In this document: positions 5,866 through 7,614 of the stretch, piece after piece
Layout: every line of letters begins with the position of its first letter
How positions within the stretch are numbered: the stretch's first letter is position 1
NCBI GenBank assembly: GCA_023247155.1
Contig: JAHFGZ010000020.1
Coordinates: 8,500-16,113 of the forward strand
Source: Candidatus Omnitrophota bacterium
GTDB lineage: Bacteria; Omnitrophota; Gorgyraeia; Aquiviventales; Aquiviventaceae
Reading direction: 5' to 3'
DNA length: 7,614 bases
Notes under the pieces: model-generated
Databases searched by the model: none
What the model saw: the letters and a program-made list of their open reading frames with translations, nothing else
What the model was told of the DNA's origin: nothing
Position numbers and translations under genes: made by a program

Positions 5866-7548
5866 TCAGGTGACGCGGAGGACCTCTTGGGGGGTGGTGA
5901 GCCCCTGCACGATCCTCTGCCACCCGTCCTGCCGGAGCGTCCGCATGCCGCCGAGGCGCTGGGCGGCCTGCGCGATCTCGTGGGACGAGGCCCGCCTGAG
6001 GATGAGCTCCTGGACCGGCTCGCTGACGAGCAGGAACTCATAGATGGCGGTCCGGCCCTTGTAGCCGGTGCCCTTGCAGGCGGGGCACCCGCGCCCGTAG
6101 CGGAGGGCGCGCGGCAGCTCGGCGACGCCGAACTCCTCCAGCAGCCCGGGCTCCGGGGCGCGGTCCTCCCGGCAGGCGGGGCACACGACGCGCACGAGGC
6201 GCTGCGCGATGAAGCACAGGACCGACGAGGCGACGAGATAGGGCTCGATGCCCATGTCCAAGAGGCGCGTCACCCCGCCCGCCGCGTTGTTCGTGTGGAG
6301 GGTCGAGAAGACCAGGTGCCCGGTCAAGGCGCTTCGGATGGTGATCTCGGCCGTCTCCGGGTCCCGGACCTCGCCCACCATCATGATGTCCGGGTCGTGG
6401 CGGAGCATCGACCGCAGCCCCTGGGCGAACGAGAAACCGATCTTCGGATGGACCTGGAGCTGCGTGATGCCGGTGAGCTGGTACTCGATGGGGTCTTCGA
6501 TCGTCAGGATCTTCACGTTCGGGGCGTTGAGCTTCGAGAGGCAGGCGTAGAGCGTCGTCGTCTTGCCGGAGCCGGTGGGGCCGGTCACGAAGATGATGCC
6601 GTGCGGCCTCTGGATGAGCCCGACGAGCAGCTCCCGGTGGTCCGCGCCGAGGCCCAGCTGCTCGAGGCTGAAGAGCATCTGGGAGGAGAGCAGCCGGATC
6701 TCCACCGCCTCGCCGAAGCTCGTCGGCAGCACGGAGATGCGCAGGTCCAGGTCCTCCCCGTCCAGCCCGACCTTGATGCGGCCGTCCTGCGGCAGCCGCC
6801 GCTCCGCGATGTCGAGCTGCGCCATCACCTTGATCCGCGAGACGACCGCCTGGTGGAGCCGCACGAGGTCCGCCGGGGTCGAGACCTCGTACATGACCCC
6901 GTCGATGCGCTGGCGCACCCGCAGCGTCTGGCCGAACGGCTCGATGTGGATGTCGGTCGCGCGCTCGCGCACCGCGGAGAGGATGAGCTGGTTGACGAAC
7001 GAGATGACGGAGGCGTCGTCCGGCTTGGCGGTCAGGTCCTCCGTCAGGCTCGCGGCCGGGGCGGCCTCGTGCAGCCCGGTGTCGAGGAGCCGCTCCACCG
7101 CCGAGGCCCCGATCCCGTAGTGGCGCTGGATGGCCTCGCGGATCTCGGCGGGGTCGGCGAGCGCCGGGCGGACCTCGCAGCCGAGGAGGAGCTTCAGCTC
7201 GTCGAGCATCTGGACGTCGAAGGGGTCGGCGACGGCGACCTGCAGCACCCCGTCCGCGAGGGCGACCGGCATGAGCTGGTAGTGGCTGGCGAACTTCGGG
7301 GAGACCTTGGCGAGTGTTTCGGGGGCGATCCGCGTCTCGGCCAGGCGCACGTACGGGACGCCCGCCTGCTCCGCGAGGACCGGCAGCCAGCGCTCGCTCG
7401 ACAACAGCCCCAGGCGCGTCAGCACCGCACCCAGGAACTCGCCGGTGCGCCGCTGCTCGCTCTGCGCGTGCTCGAACGCCTCCGGGGAGAGCAGCCCCCG
7501 CTCGACGAGCAGCGACCCGACGACCCCTTGCCGCCTGTGTTCGGACAT
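5866..7548 (-). CDS. gspE: Type II secretion ATPase GspE
   Basis: Hexameric cytoplasmic ATPase that powers pseudopilus assembly. Read from ATG 7548 it is 560 aa. An N-terminal MshEN/N1E-type region (about residues 8-145) would contact the cytoplasmic part of GspL. The catalytic core has Walker A GPTGSGKT (323-330), an Asp box around 347-355 (LTIEDPIEY), Walker B in DPDIMMVGEVRD (386-397) and a His box STLHTNNA (415-422). Two CxxC pairs (Cys456/459 and Cys488/491) form the tetracysteine zinc site usual in GspE and some PilB proteins. Length and domain order are normal and all catalytic motifs look intact. A GTG lies directly before the ATG (7551); I prefer the ATG because AAGGT at 7558-7562 sits 9 nt upstream of it. 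PilB is the main alternative, but the downstream pseudopilin set argues for GspE. It is the first gene of the visible operon. Confidence 0.97.
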   Translation of the reverse strand: MSEHRRQGVVGSLLVERGLLSPEAFEHAQSEQRRTGEFLGAVLTRLGLLSSERWLPVLAEQAGVPYVRLAETRIAPETLAKVSPKFASHYQLMPVALADGVLQVAVADPFDVQMLDELKLLLGCEVRPALADPAEIREAIQRHYGIGASAVERLLDTGLHEAAPAASLTEDLTAKPDDASVISFVNQLILSAVRERATDIHIEPFGQTLRVRQRIDGVMYEVSTPADLVRLHQAVVSRIKVMAQLDIAERRLPQDGRIKVGLDGEDLDLRISVLPTSFGEAVEIRLLSSQMLFSLEQLGLGADHRELLVGLIQRPHGIIFVTGPTGSGKTTTLYACLSKLNAPNVKILTIEDPIEYQLTGITQLQVHPKIGFSFAQGLRSMLRHDPDIMMVGEVRDPETAEITIRSALTGHLVFSTLHTNNAAGGVTRLLDMGIEPYLVASSVLCFIAQRLVRVVCPACREDRAPEPGLLEEFGVAELPRALRYGRGCPACKGTGYKGRTAIYEFLLVSEPVQELILRRASSHEIAQAAQRLGGMRTLRQDGWQRIVQGLTTPQEVLRVT

Positions 7549-7557
7549 CACCCCATT

Positions 7558-7562
7558 ACCTT
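7558..7562 (-). promoter_or_regulatory. Ribosome binding site of gspE
   Basis: AAGGT on the minus strand, 9 nt before ATG 7548. It favours that ATG over the adjacent GTG at 7551. It is a short match only. Confidence 0.5.
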
Positions 7563-7580
7563 ACCATAAAACGGCATCAG

Positions 7581-7614
7581 AAAAAATGGACCAGGGGAAA
7601 AATGGGACCGGGTC
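7581..7614. repeat. Two adjacent 17-bp A-rich repeats at the operon 5' edge
   Basis: AAAAAATGGACCAGGGG (7581-7597) is followed directly by AAAAATGGGACCGGGTC (7598-7614), an imperfect tandem pair. The second copy ends in GGGACCGGGTC, the beginning of a palindrome that the window edge cuts off. This AT-rich segment is the only non-coding DNA upstream of gspE in view and may hold part of a promoter region or the end of a dispersed repeat. I see no convincing -35/-10 pair for gspE. Confidence 0.5.

Noticed and set aside
5913..5925. 13-bp match (TCCTCTGCCACCC) to part of the gspJ leader repeat (3118-3130)
   Set aside because: It lies in the conserved DGWQRIVQG codons near the gspE end, has no palindrome arms around it, and a match of this length is expected by chance in a GC-rich window of this size.
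5866..7548. PilB/PilC-type type IV pilus locus
   Set aside because: GspE and GspF resemble PilB and PilC, but the complete GspH-I-J-K set and the GspG calcium-loop C-terminus point to type II secretion.
5800..7569. Long plus-strand frame opposite gspE
   Set aside because: It starts inside the heptamer repeat and mirrors the conserved gspE codons; its low-complexity Arg/Asp/Leu-rich translation has no domain.

Overview
The window is one minus-strand operon, read from right to left, for a type II secretion system (T2SS). The genes are gspE, gspF, gspG, gspH, gspI, gspJ, gspK and gspL. Together they encode the cytoplasmic ATPase, the inner-membrane platform protein, all five pseudopilins (major GspG; minor GspH, I, J, K) and the actin-like/PilN-like platform subunit GspL. 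Having the complete minor pseudopilin set GspHIJK makes this a T2SS rather than a type IV pilus. The DNA is strongly GC-rich and tightly packed. Most gene junctions are short stop/start overlaps (ATGA or TGATG), which suggests one polycistronic mRNA with translational coupling. The genus cannot be named. GC-rich coding DNA sprinkled with 'GGAATGCGGAATG'-type palindromes suggests an uncultured or environmental diderm bacterium, but that is only an impression.

Layout from right (5' of the operon) to left. Positions 7552-7614: a short AT-richer leader with two adjacent 17-bp A-rich repeats and the gspE ribosome binding site. 7548-5866: gspE. 5865-5771: the only sizeable gap inside the operon, filled by a heptamer-based inverted repeat and a possible internal promoter. 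5770-4562: gspF. 4565-4071: gspG, whose leader contains a second copy of the heptamer-based inverted repeat. 4080-3523: gspH, probably from a TTG start, with a perfect palindrome in its leader. 3572-3156: gspI, overlapping gspH by 50 nt. 3156-2407: gspJ, whose leader is almost entirely a different, about 115-bp inverted repeat. 2410-1433: gspK. 1422-1: gspL, whose stop codon is the last three bases of the window. gspC, gspD (secretin), gspM and gspO (prepilin peptidase) are not here and would have to lie outside.

How it works (family knowledge): GspE hydrolyses ATP on the cytoplasmic face, docked to GspL and GspF. Pseudopilins are inserted in the inner membrane, cleaved by GspO just before the hydrophobic FTLVE-type segment, and polymerised into a short periplasmic pseudopilus of GspG capped by GspH-I-J-K. 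This pushes folded exoproteins through the secretin.

The machinery is conventional. The most unusual signal is at DNA level: three of the five pseudopilin genes have palindromic or repeat DNA embedded in frame in the disposable N-terminal leader, upstream of the cleavage site. Leaders of about 33 residues (GspG) and 40 residues (GspJ) result. I saw no undescribed enzyme or defence system.
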